The notes below the pieces were generated by a model that saw only the letters and a program-made list of their open reading frames with translations, was not told the origin of the DNA and did not search any database. This document shows, in pieces, positions 25,244 through 34,548 of a stretch of 64,000 bases of DNA (within the stretch, counting starts at the first letter, position 1; each line of letters begins with the position of its first letter). This DNA comes from an uncultured Actinomycetes bacterium. GTDB lineage: Bacteria; Actinomycetota; Actinomycetes; Mycobacteriales; Nakamurellaceae. The DNA is taken from the NCBI GenBank assembly GCA_937926105.1, contig CALANS010000067.1, forward strand, positions 50,244 through 114,243, in the 5' to 3' direction. The translations under genes were made by a program, and so were the position numbers.

Positions 25244-26686
25244 ATGAGCGACCAGGTCCGGGAGCAGGTGCGCCAGCGTTACGCCGCGGCCGCTGAGGCG
25301 GTGACCGCCACCGGCGGTAACGCCTTGGCGGTCGTCGATGCGAACCAATGCTGCGTCCCTGTGGAGTCTGCCGGTACGGCCGAGCCCGCCGGATCATGTT
25401 GTCACAGCGACACCGGGGTCGATCCAGCGTTCGGTGCGGCTCTCTACGGCGCCGACGAGCAGGGCGCGCTGCCCGCGGCGGCTGTCGCAGCGAGCCTGGG
25501 CTGCGGAAACCCGACGGCCGTGGCCGACTTGCGAGCGGGGGAGCGAGTCCTCGACCTCGGTTCCGGCGGCGGCATCGACGTGCTGCTGTCCGCCAAGCGG
25601 GTCGGCCCGACCGGCTTCGCCTACGGCGTGGACATGACCGAGGAGATGCTCGCGCTGGCTCGCGCGAACGCGGCCAAGGCCGAGGCACGCAATGTCGAGT
25701 TCCTCAAAGGCACGATTGAGAATGTCCCGCTGCCCGACGCCGCGGTCGACGTGGTCATCTCCAATTGCGTGATCAACTTGTCGACGGACAAGCCGGCCGT
25801 GCTGGCCGAGATGCTCCGGGTCCTGACCCCGGGCGGCCGCATCGGCATCTCTGATGTCGTTGCCGAGGACCACCTGACGCCGGACATGCGCGCCGAGCGC
25901 GGCTCCTACATCGGCTGCATCGCCGGTGCGCTTTCCCGCTCGGAGTATCTCGACGGCCTGACCGCCGCCGGCTTCGGCGACGCCGAAGTTGTCTTCACCC
26001 ACGAAGTGGCTCCCGGTATGCACGGCGCCATCGTGCACGCGACCAAACCCGCCGAGTGTTGTTCGGCCCGCGAGCAGGCCGACTGCTGCGAGCCGTCGGC
26101 AAAGAGCACCTGCTGCAGTAGCGAACACCCGTCCGGCAGCTGCGCCTGCAAGTCGGACGCGGCAGGAGCCGCCAGCGCCCCAACCGTGACGTCGACGTCG
26201 GCGACCGCGTCGGCGACGATCGAGGTGTTCGAGCCGGCGCTGTGCTGCAACACCGGCATCTGCGGCGAGGACGTCGACCAGGCGCTGGTCACGTTCTCCG
26301 CCGACCTGGACTGGGCTGTTGCCCGCGGCGGGCATCTCGTGCGACACAACCTCGCCAACGATCCGATGGCCTTCGCCGAGAACGACGCGGTCAAGCAGTA
26401 CCTGCAGCTGCGCGGCTCAGCCGGTCTGCCACTCGTGCTGGTCAACGGCATCACCGCACTCACCGGCACCTACCCGGACCGCGCCCTGCTCGCCCGCTGG
26501 GCCGGCCTTCCCTTCGAATCAGCCACCGAATCAGCCACCGAACCGGTCGGCGAGTCGGCGTCGGGCACCGTGCCGGCGGCCATACTGCCGCGAACCGCGG
26601 CGCCTACCGGCGTACAGATGCTCGAGCTGGCCGAGACGGGCAGCTGCTGCAGCAGTGATTCGACCGGCGCCTCGGGCTGTTGCTGA
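25244..26686 (+). CDS. arsM: ArsM-ArsD fusion: arsenite methyltransferase plus metallochaperone
   Basis: 480 residues from ATG 25244 behind AGGAG. Residues 1-265 are an ArsM-type SAM methyltransferase: motif [10 protein letters not shown] (103-111) and the three As-binding Cys in ASLGCGN (C87), SNCVINLS (C175) and YIGCIAG (C225). Residues 270-302 are a Cys-rich linker with several vicinal pairs. Residues 326-421 match ArsD, with CCNTGIC (C334, C335, C340) and MAFAEN; ArsD passes arsenite to ArsA. A C-terminal tail ends in two more Cys pairs. The stop overlaps arsA (TGATG). Fusion would couple methylation and delivery; that function is inferred. Confidence 0.9.
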   Translation: MSDQVREQVRQRYAAAAEAVTATGGNALAVVDANQCCVPVESAGTAEPAGSCCHSDTGVDPAFGAALYGADEQGALPAAAVAASLGCGNPTAVADLRAGERVLDLGSGGGIDVLLSAKRVGPTGFAYGVDMTEEMLALARANAAKAEARNVEFLKGTIENVPLPDAAVDVVISNCVINLSTDKPAVLAEMLRVLTPGGRIGISDVVAEDHLTPDMRAERGSYIGCIAGALSRSEYLDGLTAAGFGDAEVVFTHEVAPGMHGAIVHATKPAECCSAREQADCCEPSAKSTCCSSEHPSGSCACKSDAAGAASAPTVTSTSATASATIEVFEPALCCNTGICGEDVDQALVTFSADLDWAVARGGHLVRHNLANDPMAFAENDAVKQYLQLRGSAGLPLVLVNGITALTGTYPDRALLARWAGLPFESATESATEPVGESASGTVPAAILPRTAAPTGVQMLELAETGSCCSSDSTGASGCC

Positions 26687-28485
26687 TGCCGCAGACAACA
26701 CTGATGCCGCAGCCCGGTCCGGCGTTCCTGGCCGACCCGCCGCGGTTCCTGTTCTTCACCGGCAAGGGCGGTGTGGGCAAGACCTCGATCGCGTGCGCGT
26801 CGGCCGTCGCGCTCGCGGCCGCAGGCAGGCAGGTGCTGCTGGTCAGCACCGACCCGGCATCGAACGTCGGGCAGGTGTTCGGGCTGGCGATCGGCAACAC
26901 GATCACGGCAGTGGCGGGCGTCGAGGGCCTGTCCGCGCTGGAGATCGACCCCGAGCAGGCCGCACACGCCTATCGGGAGCGCATCGTCGGTCCGGTCCGC
27001 GGACTGTTGCCCGATGCCGAGGTGGCCGCGATCACCGAACAGCTGTCCGGGTCATGCACGACCGAGATCGCCTCGTTCAACGAGTTCACCGCTTTGCTCG
27101 CCGACGCCGATGGCATCATCGCCCGCTTCGATCACGTGCTGTTCGACACCGCACCCACCGGGCACACCATCCGGCTGCTGCAACTGCCGGGATCGTGGAC
27201 GCGGTACCTCGACGCCGGCGCAGGTGACGCCTCCTGCCTCGGGCCGCTGTCTGGCCTGGACAAGCAACACCGCAGCTATGCCGCCGCTGTCCAGGCGCTC
27301 GCCGACCCGGTGCGCACTCGGCTGGTGCTGGTCGCCCGCGCCCAGACCTCCGCGCTCGCCGAGATCGCCCGCACTCACGGCGAACTCGCCGCGCTCGGAC
27401 TGAACCGACAGCACGTCATCATCAACGCCGTCCTGCCCGCGCCGGCGACGGGTGCCGATGCCGTGGCCGTGGCGCTCTATGCCCGGGAGCAGTCCGCGGT
27501 CACCGCCATGCCGACTGCCCTGCGCGCGCTCCCAACGGACACGATCGAGCTCAAGGCGACCAACCTCATCGGACTCGCCGCGCTGAGCACCATGTTCACC
27601 ACCGCGCCGGTTCTGACTCAGACGCCGCCACCGGCCCAGGACGTGCCAGCCGCTTCGCTAGCCGCGTTGGTCGACCAGCTTGCGGCCCAGGACCACGGCC
27701 TGATCATGTGTATGGGTAAGGGCGGCGTCGGCAAGACCACGACCGCCGCCGCCCTCGCCGTCGCGCTGGCTACCCGCGGGCACGACGTCCACCTGAGCAC
27801 AACCGACCCGGCGGCCCATCTGGCCGAGACGCTGCAGGGGGAGGTCGAGCACCTGACGGTGTCCCGCATCGACCCCGCCGAGGCCACCACCCGCTACCGC
27901 GAGCGTGTGCTAGCCACCAAAGGCGCCGCGCTGGACGAGCAGGGTCGCGCCGGTCTGGCGGAAGACCTCCGCTCGCCGTGCACCGAGGAGGTCGCGGTGT
28001 TCCAGGCATTCTCCCGCGTCATCAACGAGTCAACCCGCCGGTTCGTCGTTATCGACACCGCACCCACCGGGCACACCCTGCTCCTGCTAGACGCCGCCGG
28101 TTCCTATCACCGAGAGATCGCTCGACAGTTGGGGGAGCGGATCCACTACACGACTCCGCTGATGCGGTTGCGCGATCCGGAGAACACCAAAGTCATCCTG
28201 GTCACGCTGGCCGAACCAACGCCCGTGCTGGAAGCGGCCTCGCTCCAGGCCGACCTGCAGCGCGCGGGCATCCACCCCTGGGCATGGGTCATCAACAGCA
28301 GTATCGCGGCCGCCCGACCGGCCAGCCTTCTGCTGCAGCACCGAGCTGAAGCCGAAACGACCCAGATCGAGGCCGTGATCACCGAGTTGTCTGCGCGCAC
28401 CGCGGTGATCCCACTGCTGGCGGAGGAACCGGTCGGTGTCCCGGCGCTTCGAGCGCTGACCGACCAGCCGGCACTCGCCTCGTAG
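26686..28485 (+). CDS. arsA: ArsA arsenite-pump ATPase (two-domain)
   Basis: 599 residues with two homologous ATPase halves. Walker A motifs are GKGGVGKTS (26-34) and GKGGVGKTT (about 344-352); each half has the signature DTAPTGHT. Metal-binding Cys124 (SGSCTTE) and Cys432 (RSPCTEE) are present. ArsA energises the arsenite efflux pump; here the partner is Acr3, not ArsB. The start codon overlaps the arsM-arsD stop. Confidence 0.93.
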   Translation: MPQTTLMPQPGPAFLADPPRFLFFTGKGGVGKTSIACASAVALAAAGRQVLLVSTDPASNVGQVFGLAIGNTITAVAGVEGLSALEIDPEQAAHAYRERIVGPVRGLLPDAEVAAITEQLSGSCTTEIASFNEFTALLADADGIIARFDHVLFDTAPTGHTIRLLQLPGSWTRYLDAGAGDASCLGPLSGLDKQHRSYAAAVQALADPVRTRLVLVARAQTSALAEIARTHGELAALGLNRQHVIINAVLPAPATGADAVAVALYAREQSAVTAMPTALRALPTDTIELKATNLIGLAALSTMFTTAPVLTQTPPPAQDVPAASLAALVDQLAAQDHGLIMCMGKGGVGKTTTAAALAVALATRGHDVHLSTTDPAAHLAETLQGEVEHLTVSRIDPAEATTRYRERVLATKGAALDEQGRAGLAEDLRSPCTEEVAVFQAFSRVINESTRRFVVIDTAPTGHTLLLLDAAGSYHREIARQLGERIHYTTPLMRLRDPENTKVILVTLAEPTPVLEAASLQADLQRAGIHPWAWVINSSIAAARPASLLLQHRAEAETTQIEAVITELSARTAVIPLLAEEPVGVPALRALTDQPALAS

Positions 28486-28521
28486 CAGATCGGGGGCGCC
28501 GCCGCCGAGGCGGAACGTCAT

Positions 28522-28537
28522 ATTGACAGACGTCAAT
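28522..28537. promoter_or_regulatory. perfect ArsR-type operator overlapping a promoter
   Basis: ATTGAC-AGAC-GTCAAT is a perfect dyad. It contains TTGACA (28523-28528); TTAGAT at 28547-28552 is a fitting -10 seven bases before the GTG at 28559, so the message is probably leaderless and repressed by an ArsR protein. Confidence 0.7.
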
Positions 28538-28558
28538 GGCACCTGATTAGATCAGTGC

Positions 28559-28876
28559 GTGCTGATATCAATGCCGACTGATGTGAAGGTCGATGATCTG
28601 CTGCCGATCGTGGCCGATCCGACGCGCTGGCGAATCTTGCAGCTGCTGGCTCGCGAGGAACTGTGCACCACGCACCTGCAGGACTTGCTCGGGGCGAAGC
28701 AGACGTTGGTGTCGCACCACATGAAGGTGTTGCGCGATGCGGACCTGGTCGACACTGCCCCCTGCGGCCGCTTCACCTACTTCCGGCTGCGAGCCGGTGC
28801 GCTCGACGCAGTCAGTGAGGCGATGCGAGCGCTCGCGGCCGCTTCCCATGAACTGCCGGCGCGTCGTGCCTGCTGA
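28559..28876 (+). CDS. arsR: ArsR-family regulator, second copy
   Basis: 105 residues from GTG 28559 (ATG at 28571 is the alternative). HTH with LVSHHMKVLRDADLV as recognition region, Cys36 in REELCTTHL and further Cys at 69 and 105, so the metal site differs from the CxC type. The tight leaderless promoter with operator suggests autorepression. It precedes acr3. Confidence 0.85.
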   Translation: MLISMPTDVKVDDLLPIVADPTRWRILQLLAREELCTTHLQDLLGAKQTLVSHHMKVLRDADLVDTAPCGRFTYFRLRAGALDAVSEAMRALAAASHELPARRAC

Positions 28877-28947
28877 CGTCAGTGCACAGAGCACCACGCC
28901 GACTGTGGCTACGAGATGACTGTGACTACGAGACAGAGGACATTTTG

Positions 28948-30135
28948 ATGAGTGACGTCGTCGCTGAGACGCCTGCTGCCGACCCGGACGCCCCGGTGCT
29001 GCAGCGCCTTTCCACTTTGGACCGGTTCCTGCCGGTGTGGATCATCGCCGCGATGGCGATCGGCCTGGGGCTCGGTCGCGCGATCCCGCGTTTGGCCGAT
29101 GACTTGGACAAGGTGGAGATCGGCTCGGTGAGTCTGCCGATCGCGGTCGGGCTGCTGTTGATGATGTATCCGGTGTTGGCCAAGGTCCGTTACCGACAGC
29201 TTGACCGCGTGACCGGTGACCGCAAGCTGTTGGTCACGTCGCTGCTGCTGAACTGGATCATCGGGCCGGCACTAATGTTCGCCCTCGCCTGGCTGACGCT
29301 GCCGGACCTGCCGACTTACCGCACCGGCCTGATCATCGTCGGGCTCGCCCGTTGCATCGCGATGGTGCTGATCTGGAACGACCTGTCCTGCGGGGACCGC
29401 GAGGCCGCCGCCGTGCTGGTCGCGATCAACTCCGTCTTCCAGATTTTCGCCTTCGGCCTCCTGGGCTGGTTCTACCTACAGGTTCTACCCGGCTGGCTGG
29501 GCCTCAACCAGGTCAACGCCGGGTTCTCGATCGGCACGATCGTGGTGTCGGTGCTGGTCTTTCTCGGCATCCCGCTGCTGGCCGGGTTCCTCACCCGCAC
29601 GGTGGGGGAGAAGCGCAAGGGCCAGGACTGGTACGAGAACCGGTTCCTGCCCAAGATCGGCCCGGTGGCCCTGTACGGGTTGCTGTTCACCATCGTGGTG
29701 CTCTTCGCCCTGCAGGGCCACACCATCACCTCCCGCCCGCTGGACGTGATCCGCATCGCCGTTCCGCTGCTGATCTACTTCTTCGTGATGTTCGGCGGCA
29801 GCTTCATCCTCGGCGCGCGCCTGGGCCTCGGCTACGCCAAGACCGCGACCCTGTCGTTCACTGCGGCCGGCAACAACTTCGAACTGGCGATCGCGGTCGC
29901 GATCGGTGTGTTCGGCGTGACCTCCGGGCAAGCACTCGCCGGCGTAGTCGGGCCGCTGATCGAGGTACCGGTGCTGGTGGCGCTGGTCTACGTAGCCCTG
30001 TGGCTGCGCCGCCGCTACTTCACCGCCCCCGATGCCGGCACGGGCGCCGGCGCGCCCGCTGCCGCGACCGATCAGCCGCCCCCGCGGATCGCCCCCGCGG
30101 AGCCGATGAGTGCCGATCGGGAGCCGGCCCGATGA
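28948..30135 (+). CDS. acr3: Acr3 arsenite efflux permease
   Basis: 395 residues with about ten membrane segments. The conserved GLARCIAMVLIWNDLSCGD stretch carries the essential Acr3 Cys, and GPALMFALAWLTLPD and ATLSFTAAGNNFELAIAV are also typical of the family. It extrudes As(III) using proton motive force, or with ArsA in ArsA-dependent systems. ATG 28948 follows AGAGGA. The C-terminus is Pro/Ala-rich. Its stop overlaps the next gene (ATGA). Confidence 0.93.
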   Translation: MSDVVAETPAADPDAPVLQRLSTLDRFLPVWIIAAMAIGLGLGRAIPRLADDLDKVEIGSVSLPIAVGLLLMMYPVLAKVRYRQLDRVTGDRKLLVTSLLLNWIIGPALMFALAWLTLPDLPTYRTGLIIVGLARCIAMVLIWNDLSCGDREAAAVLVAINSVFQIFAFGLLGWFYLQVLPGWLGLNQVNAGFSIGTIVVSVLVFLGIPLLAGFLTRTVGEKRKGQDWYENRFLPKIGPVALYGLLFTIVVLFALQGHTITSRPLDVIRIAVPLLIYFFVMFGGSFILGARLGLGYAKTATLSFTAAGNNFELAIAVAIGVFGVTSGQALAGVVGPLIEVPVLVALVYVALWLRRRYFTAPDAGTGAGAPAAATDQPPPRIAPAEPMSADREPAR

Positions 30136-30395
30136 ACTGCCTGGAGTGCGCCCGCACCGACCAGCTGGCCGCGCCGGCGACCGCCGCGTGCGTGCAGTGC
30201 GGCGCCGGCATCTGCGAACGGCACAGCGTCGAACGCACCGTCCAGCTGATTCGCATCGAAGGGATGGGCCGCGAGGTGCCGGTCGAGCCGCTGGCCCGCG
30301 CCTTCCGCTGCAACCACTGCGACACAGCTCGGCAGGCGACCAACCCCGCACGACACGAGCGGCGCCGCCGCACTTCTTCGAAGGAGCACGCATGA
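30132..30395 (+). CDS. small zinc-binding protein (DUF2180-like)
   Basis: 87 residues with CLEC, CVQCGAGIC and CNHC pairs, arranged as in DUF2180 proteins that often sit in actinobacterial ars operons. Coupled to acr3 upstream and to the flavoprotein downstream by ATGA overlaps. Function unknown; family call from the Cys pattern. Confidence 0.6.
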   Translation: MNCLECARTDQLAAPATAACVQCGAGICERHSVERTVQLIRIEGMGREVPVEPLARAFRCNHCDTARQATNPARHERRRRTSSKEHA

Positions 30396-31819
30396 CCCGC
30401 CTGGTCGCCATCGGCGGCAGCGACGCCGGAATCTCCGCCGCGCTGCGCGCACGGGAACTCGACCCCACCGCACAGGTGACCGTCGTAGTCGCCGACGCAT
30501 ACCCGAACTTTTCCATCTGCGGCATCCCCTACTACATCTCGGGCGAAGTCACCCACTGGACCAACCTCGCCCACCGCACCCACGCCGACCTCGAAGCGAC
30601 CGGCATGGGTCTGCGACTGGACACGCTGGTCACCGCCATCAACGTGGCCGAGCAGCACCTCCGCGTGCGCGAGTGCGGCGGCGCCGAGTCGGTGATCGAC
30701 TACGACGAACTGGTAGTGGGCACTGGGGCCGTCCCGGTCCGGCCACCCATCGACGGGCTCGACAGTCTCGGACCGGGGGACGGGGTGCACCTGCTGCACT
30801 CGATGGGTGACACCTTCGCCCTCACCGACAGCCTCGAGCGCATCGCACCGAAGACCGCCCTGATCGTCGGCGCCGGCTATGTGGGTCTGGAGATGGCCGA
30901 AGGCCTCACCGCCCGGGGCATCGCCGTCACCCAGGTCGAGCGACTGCCCGAAGTGCTGCCGACAGTCGAGCCGGAACTCGGCGCGCTCGTGCACGCCGAG
31001 CTCGACCGGCACGGCGTCGCCGTCCACACCTCCAGCACCGTCACCCGCATCAGCCGGACCGAGCACGGACCGGCCCGGCTCCACGTCGACGGCATCGGGC
31101 CCGACCAGGCCACGCTGGGATGGGATGTCGACCTGGTCCTGGTCGTCGTCGGTGTCCGACCGGACACCGAACTGCTGGCCAACGCCGGCGCGCAGACCGG
31201 TCCGGGTGGCGCAGTCGTGGTCGACGAGACGATGGCCACTGGCCTGCCGCACGTGTGGGCGGCCGGCGACTGCGTCATCACCCACCACCGACTGCTCGGA
31301 CAGACCTATCTCCCGTTGGGTACCACCGCGCACAAACAAGGGCGCGTCGCGGGCGAGAACGCCCTCGGCGGCCGGGCGCGGTTCGCCGGCTCGCTCGGCA
31401 CTCAGGTCGTGAAGGTGTTCGACCTGGTTGCTGCCCGCACCGGGCTGCGCGAGCACGAGGCCGTCGCGGCCGGGTTCACGCCCGTCTCGAGCACCTCGAC
31501 TCCCGATGACCACAAGGCTTACTACCCGGGCGCGCAGCCCATTACGATTCGCATCACTGGCGATGCCGGCACGGGGCGGCTGCTCGGCGCGCAGCTGATC
31601 GGGCCCCGCGGGACCGAGACCGCCAAGCGCGTCGACACCTACGCCGCCGCCCTGTTTCACGGCATGAGCGTCGACGCGATGAGCGAGCTCGACCTGTCCT
31701 ACACGCCGCCACTCGGTTCCCCGTGGGACGCCGTGCAGATGGCCACGCAGGCATGGGTCCGCGAACACCTGCTCGCTACCCAGCAGGCGCAGCTGCGCCG
31801 GACGCAGCCGGTGTCATGA
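30392..31819 (+). CDS. FAD-dependent CoA-disulfide-reductase-like oxidoreductase
   Basis: 475 residues. N-terminal FAD motif VAIGGSDAGISAALRA, redox Cys43 in NFSICGIPYYISG exactly as in CoA-disulfide reductases, a second dinucleotide motif IVGAGYVGLEMAEGL, and the FAD-binding VWAAGDC. Such flavoproteins recur in actinobacterial ars operons, where a thiol-redox or arsenic redox role is suspected. It is the last intact gene of the acr3 operon; its stop overlaps the arsC remnant (ATGA). Confidence 0.85.
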   Translation: MTRLVAIGGSDAGISAALRARELDPTAQVTVVVADAYPNFSICGIPYYISGEVTHWTNLAHRTHADLEATGMGLRLDTLVTAINVAEQHLRVRECGGAESVIDYDELVVGTGAVPVRPPIDGLDSLGPGDGVHLLHSMGDTFALTDSLERIAPKTALIVGAGYVGLEMAEGLTARGIAVTQVERLPEVLPTVEPELGALVHAELDRHGVAVHTSSTVTRISRTEHGPARLHVDGIGPDQATLGWDVDLVLVVVGVRPDTELLANAGAQTGPGGAVVVDETMATGLPHVWAAGDCVITHHRLLGQTYLPLGTTAHKQGRVAGENALGGRARFAGSLGTQVVKVFDLVAARTGLREHEAVAAGFTPVSSTSTPDDHKAYYPGAQPITIRITGDAGTGRLLGAQLIGPRGTETAKRVDTYAAALFHGMSVDAMSELDLSYTPPLGSPWDAVQMATQAWVREHLLATQQAQLRRTQPVS

Positions 31820-32150
31820 GTGAGCGCCGAGCGCCGAAGGTGCTGTCTGTCTGCGCCTACAACGCCGGCCGCTCTCAACTGGCCGCCGCCGTGGGCCGCG
31901 ACGCTGGTCAAGCAGGCCGACGTCGTGATCGCGCTCAGACCCGATCTGGCCATTCCGGCAATGGACGGCACCTGGGTGGACGTGTGGCCACTTCCCGATC
32001 CGGCTGGCTGGGACGTCGATGGGACGTCGATGGCATCACGCCGCTGCACAATCACCTGTCAGCTCGCGTCGCCGTCCTGCCGCGCGCGCTGCATCAGTCG
32101 GACCCAGAGGAGGAGGCGGAAGGCCGTGAATACGCCTGTACTGGTTGACC
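31816..32150 (+). pseudogene. arsC: decayed arsenate reductase arsC (LMW-PTP type)
   Basis: The ATG at 31816 starts KVLSVCAYNAGRSQLAAA, the CX5R active-site loop of low-molecular-weight phosphatase-type ArsC. About 60 residues of the middle are then missing, and the protein resumes in another frame as QADVVIALRPDLAIP and WVDVWPLPDPAG. The rest (ITPLHNHLSARVAVLPR) is back in the first frame, displaced by an 11-bp tandem duplication at 32011-32032. The second catalytic Cys motif is absent. Not functional as read. Confidence 0.75.
32011..32032. repeat. 11-bp tandem duplication in arsC remnant
   Basis: GGACGTCGATG occurs twice back to back (32011-32021, 32022-32032). Removing one copy joins the reading frame of the DPAG segment to that of the C-terminal helix, so this duplication is the frameshift. 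Confidence 0.8.
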
Positions 32151-32536
32151 ACAACATCGACAATGATCACGAATCCATGCTGAACGGCGACTGCAGCGGG
32201 GCGGCACGAGCGGTCCCGCTGAGCCCGAGCCGCGCCCAGACGCTCAGCCGCCAGCTAGATGCGCTCGCCCAACCGGAGCGCGTCCAGCTGCTGTCGATCA
32301 TCCGCGACACCGCCGTCGACGATCCAACCTGCCTCTGCCAGTTGCGGCGCCTACTTGGGCTGGGCGAGGCAGAACTCGACGCGCACCTGACCGCGATGCG
32401 CGCGGCCGGGCTCATCCGCGCGCACCGTCGCGGCGCCTGGACCTACTACAGCGCACAGCCAGACTGCTGCGCCGACCTCGACCTCGCCCTGGCCGGCGCC
32501 TGCGCTGCGCTGCCAGGCGCGGACGTCACCAGCTGA
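32126..32536 (+). CDS. ArsR-family regulator, third copy
   Basis: 136 residues from GTG 32126 behind AGGAGGAGG. A winged helix (LDALAQPERVQLLSIIRDT) with C69-L-C71 in the place of the ArsR CxC site. The recognition helix region LGLGEAELDAHLTAMRAAG is divergent from the family. Start at ATG 32177 is a shorter alternative. It follows the arsC remnant. Confidence 0.75.
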   Translation: MNTPVLVDHNIDNDHESMLNGDCSGAARAVPLSPSRAQTLSRQLDALAQPERVQLLSIIRDTAVDDPTCLCQLRRLLGLGEAELDAHLTAMRAAGLIRAHRRGAWTYYSAQPDCCADLDLALAGACAALPGADVTS

Positions 32537-32710
32537 ACACCAGCGCGTCGCATCACGCGCGAGGGCGCAGCACCACGCAGGCTCGAGCCCTCCGGTAGCG
32601 GCGCGCGCGGCCTAGCGGCAACGTACTGGTGGCCAGCGCCGCGTCACGAGAGACCGCGACACCCGTCTCGGATTCATGTGCTGTTCACTCGCCCGCTCTA
32701 AGGTGATGAG

Positions 32711-33100
32711 GTGACCCCTGCGATGCCCCGTGCCTCCAGCGGTGCCCGGACCCGCAGGGGTAGCGCATCCACCAAGCCGGCGGACAGCGAGTCCTGCCCG
32801 CCGGCGCGCCTCACGGGCAAGGCCCTCACGACTCGCGAGGCCGGCGATCTGGTGACTCTGCTCAAGGCGGTCGCCGACCCAGTCCGGCTGCAACTGCTCA
32901 GCATGATCAGCGCCTCCGAATCGGGCGAGATGTGCGTCTGCGACCTAGTTGAGCCGCTGGCCGTCAGCCAGCCCACCGTCAGCCACCACCTCCGCGTGCT
33001 GACTACGGCCGGCCTGCTCACCCGCGACCGTCGTGCCAGCTGGGTGTGGTATCGCGTCGCCCCGCAGGCCCTCGACCGCATCCGCACGCTGCTGCCCTAA
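32711..33100 (+). CDS. arsR: ArsR-family regulator, fourth copy
   Basis: 129 residues from GTG 32711. LLKAVADPVRLQLLSMI, recognition helix LAVSQPTVSHHLRVL and metal site C75-V-C77-D closely resemble the first ArsR. TAAGGT at 32699-32704 lies six bases before the GTG, suggesting a leaderless transcript. It sits between the ars genes and pst and could affect either. Confidence 0.85.
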   Translation: MTPAMPRASSGARTRRGSASTKPADSESCPPARLTGKALTTREAGDLVTLLKAVADPVRLQLLSMISASESGEMCVCDLVEPLAVSQPTVSHHLRVLTTAGLLTRDRRASWVWYRVAPQALDRIRTLLP

Positions 33101-33180
33101 CCGCTCCCGGTGCCGGGCCTCACATCCGTGGCTCGCTCCACGCGGCATCGGTCGACGTCGACATCAATCACCGTCGATTA

Positions 33181-33202
33181 GTTCAGCTTCTGTTCACCGT
33201 CG
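33181..33202 (+). promoter_or_regulatory. PHO-box-like direct repeat upstream of pstS
   Basis: GTTCAGCTTCT and GTTCACCGTCG are adjacent 11-nt direct repeats, the spacing and GTTCA(C) core of actinobacterial PhoP boxes. They lie about 100 bp before pstS, where PhoP-type activation is expected under phosphate limitation. Confidence 0.55.
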
Positions 33203-33300
33203 TGACAGGCTCCTGCCATGTTGACCAGCTTCGATATTGACGGTTGTTGATTTAGTCCGTCAGTGACGCATCGGCGTCCGAAACGAAGTCGGAGGGGCAG

Positions 33301-34518
33301 ATGCCACGCATCGGCCGTACAAGTTCCATCACGACAGTGCTCGCGGCGTTGGTGATCGTCGGCACGCTCAGCGCGTGCGGTTCGACCGGTGGCGGCGACA
33401 GCGGCGGCGGCCCTACCGGCAGCGCTGCGGCCCCCAAGAGCGGCGGCGGCGCCTCGTTCGACACCGCCGCCTGTAACACAACCAGCGGGGTGACCCCCGG
33501 ATTCAGCAACGGTGTGGCCACCGTGGCCGGGGCGACCAAGAGCCTGTCCGGCGCTGGCTCCACCTTCGCGGCGCCCGCCTATTCGGTGTGGACCAAGGCC
33601 TACGCATCGACCGGCAGCCAGGTCGCCTACCAATCGATCGGGTCCGGTGGTGGGGTTGCGCAGATCCAGGCCAAGACCGTCGACTTCGGCGACAGCGACA
33701 CCCCGATGTCCGATGCGGAGTTGAAAGCCGCCAAGGGCGGACCCATCCTGCACGTCCCGCTGCTCGTCGGCTCGGTCGTTCCGGCCTACCACCTGTCCGG
33801 CATCGGGTCGGGATTGAAGTTCACCGGCGACGTGCTCGGCAAGATCTACGCCGGTGCGATCACCAAGTGGAACGACCCCGAGCTGACCAAGCTCAACCCG
33901 GGAGTCAAGCTGCCCGACGAGCCGATCGCGGTCGCGCACCGCTCCGACGGCTCCGGCACGACCGGCATCTGGACGACCTACCTGACCAAGGAAAGCCCCA
34001 CGTGGGTGAGCAAGCTCGGCGGCAAAGCCACGAGTGAGGGCAAGGAGGTCGCCTGGCCGGTCGGCATCGGCGGCAAGGGCAACGAGGGCGTGTCCGGTGT
34101 CGTCAACCAGACCGAAGGCGCGCTGGGCTATCTGGAGTTGCAGTACGCGTTGGCGCAGAACACGACCTTCGGGCAGGTGCAGAACGCCGACAAGTCCGCT
34201 TACGTGCAGCCCTGCCTGAGCACGGACACGGCGGCGGCCAACCAGGCTCACTTCCCGGCCGACCTGCGTGGCGACCTGACCGACGAGCCGGGCAAGGATT
34301 CCTACCCGATCACCGGCACCACCTACGCCCTCGTGTACCAGAACCAGACCGACAAGGGCAAAGCCGCCGCGCTGGTGAACTTCTTCAGCTGGGTGCTGAC
34401 CAAGGGCCAGGACCTCAACCACCAGGTCAACTACTCACCCCTGGGTGCGCCGTTGCAGAAGCTAGCCATGGCCCAACTCAGCAAGATCACCGTCAACGGC
34501 ACGCCGGTCGCGGGTTAG
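33301..34518 (+). CDS. pstS: phosphate-binding lipoprotein PstS
   Basis: 405 residues with a lipoprotein signal (LAALVIVGTLSAC, Cys24 region) and a Gly/Ser linker. The mature domain has LSGAGSTFAAPAYSVW, YQSIGSGGGVAQI, DFGDSDTPMSD, HRSDGSGTTGIWT and the usual PstS loop motifs that hydrogen-bond phosphate. It captures phosphate outside the membrane for the PstCAB importer. GGAGGGG precedes the ATG. Confidence 0.93.
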   Translation: MPRIGRTSSITTVLAALVIVGTLSACGSTGGGDSGGGPTGSAAAPKSGGGASFDTAACNTTSGVTPGFSNGVATVAGATKSLSGAGSTFAAPAYSVWTKAYASTGSQVAYQSIGSGGGVAQIQAKTVDFGDSDTPMSDAELKAAKGGPILHVPLLVGSVVPAYHLSGIGSGLKFTGDVLGKIYAGAITKWNDPELTKLNPGVKLPDEPIAVAHRSDGSGTTGIWTTYLTKESPTWVSKLGGKATSEGKEVAWPVGIGGKGNEGVSGVVNQTEGALGYLELQYALAQNTTFGQVQNADKSAYVQPCLSTDTAAANQAHFPADLRGDLTDEPGKDSYPITGTTYALVYQNQTDKGKAAALVNFFSWVLTKGQDLNHQVNYSPLGAPLQKLAMAQLSKITVNGTPVAG

Positions 34519-34548
34519 CGCCCAACCGAACCAGCCGAGGTCCGATCA

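Noticed and set aside
32670..32700. PHO-box-like site before the fourth arsR
   Set aside because: Only one CTGTTCAC unit is present, without the 11-nt repeat seen at 33181.
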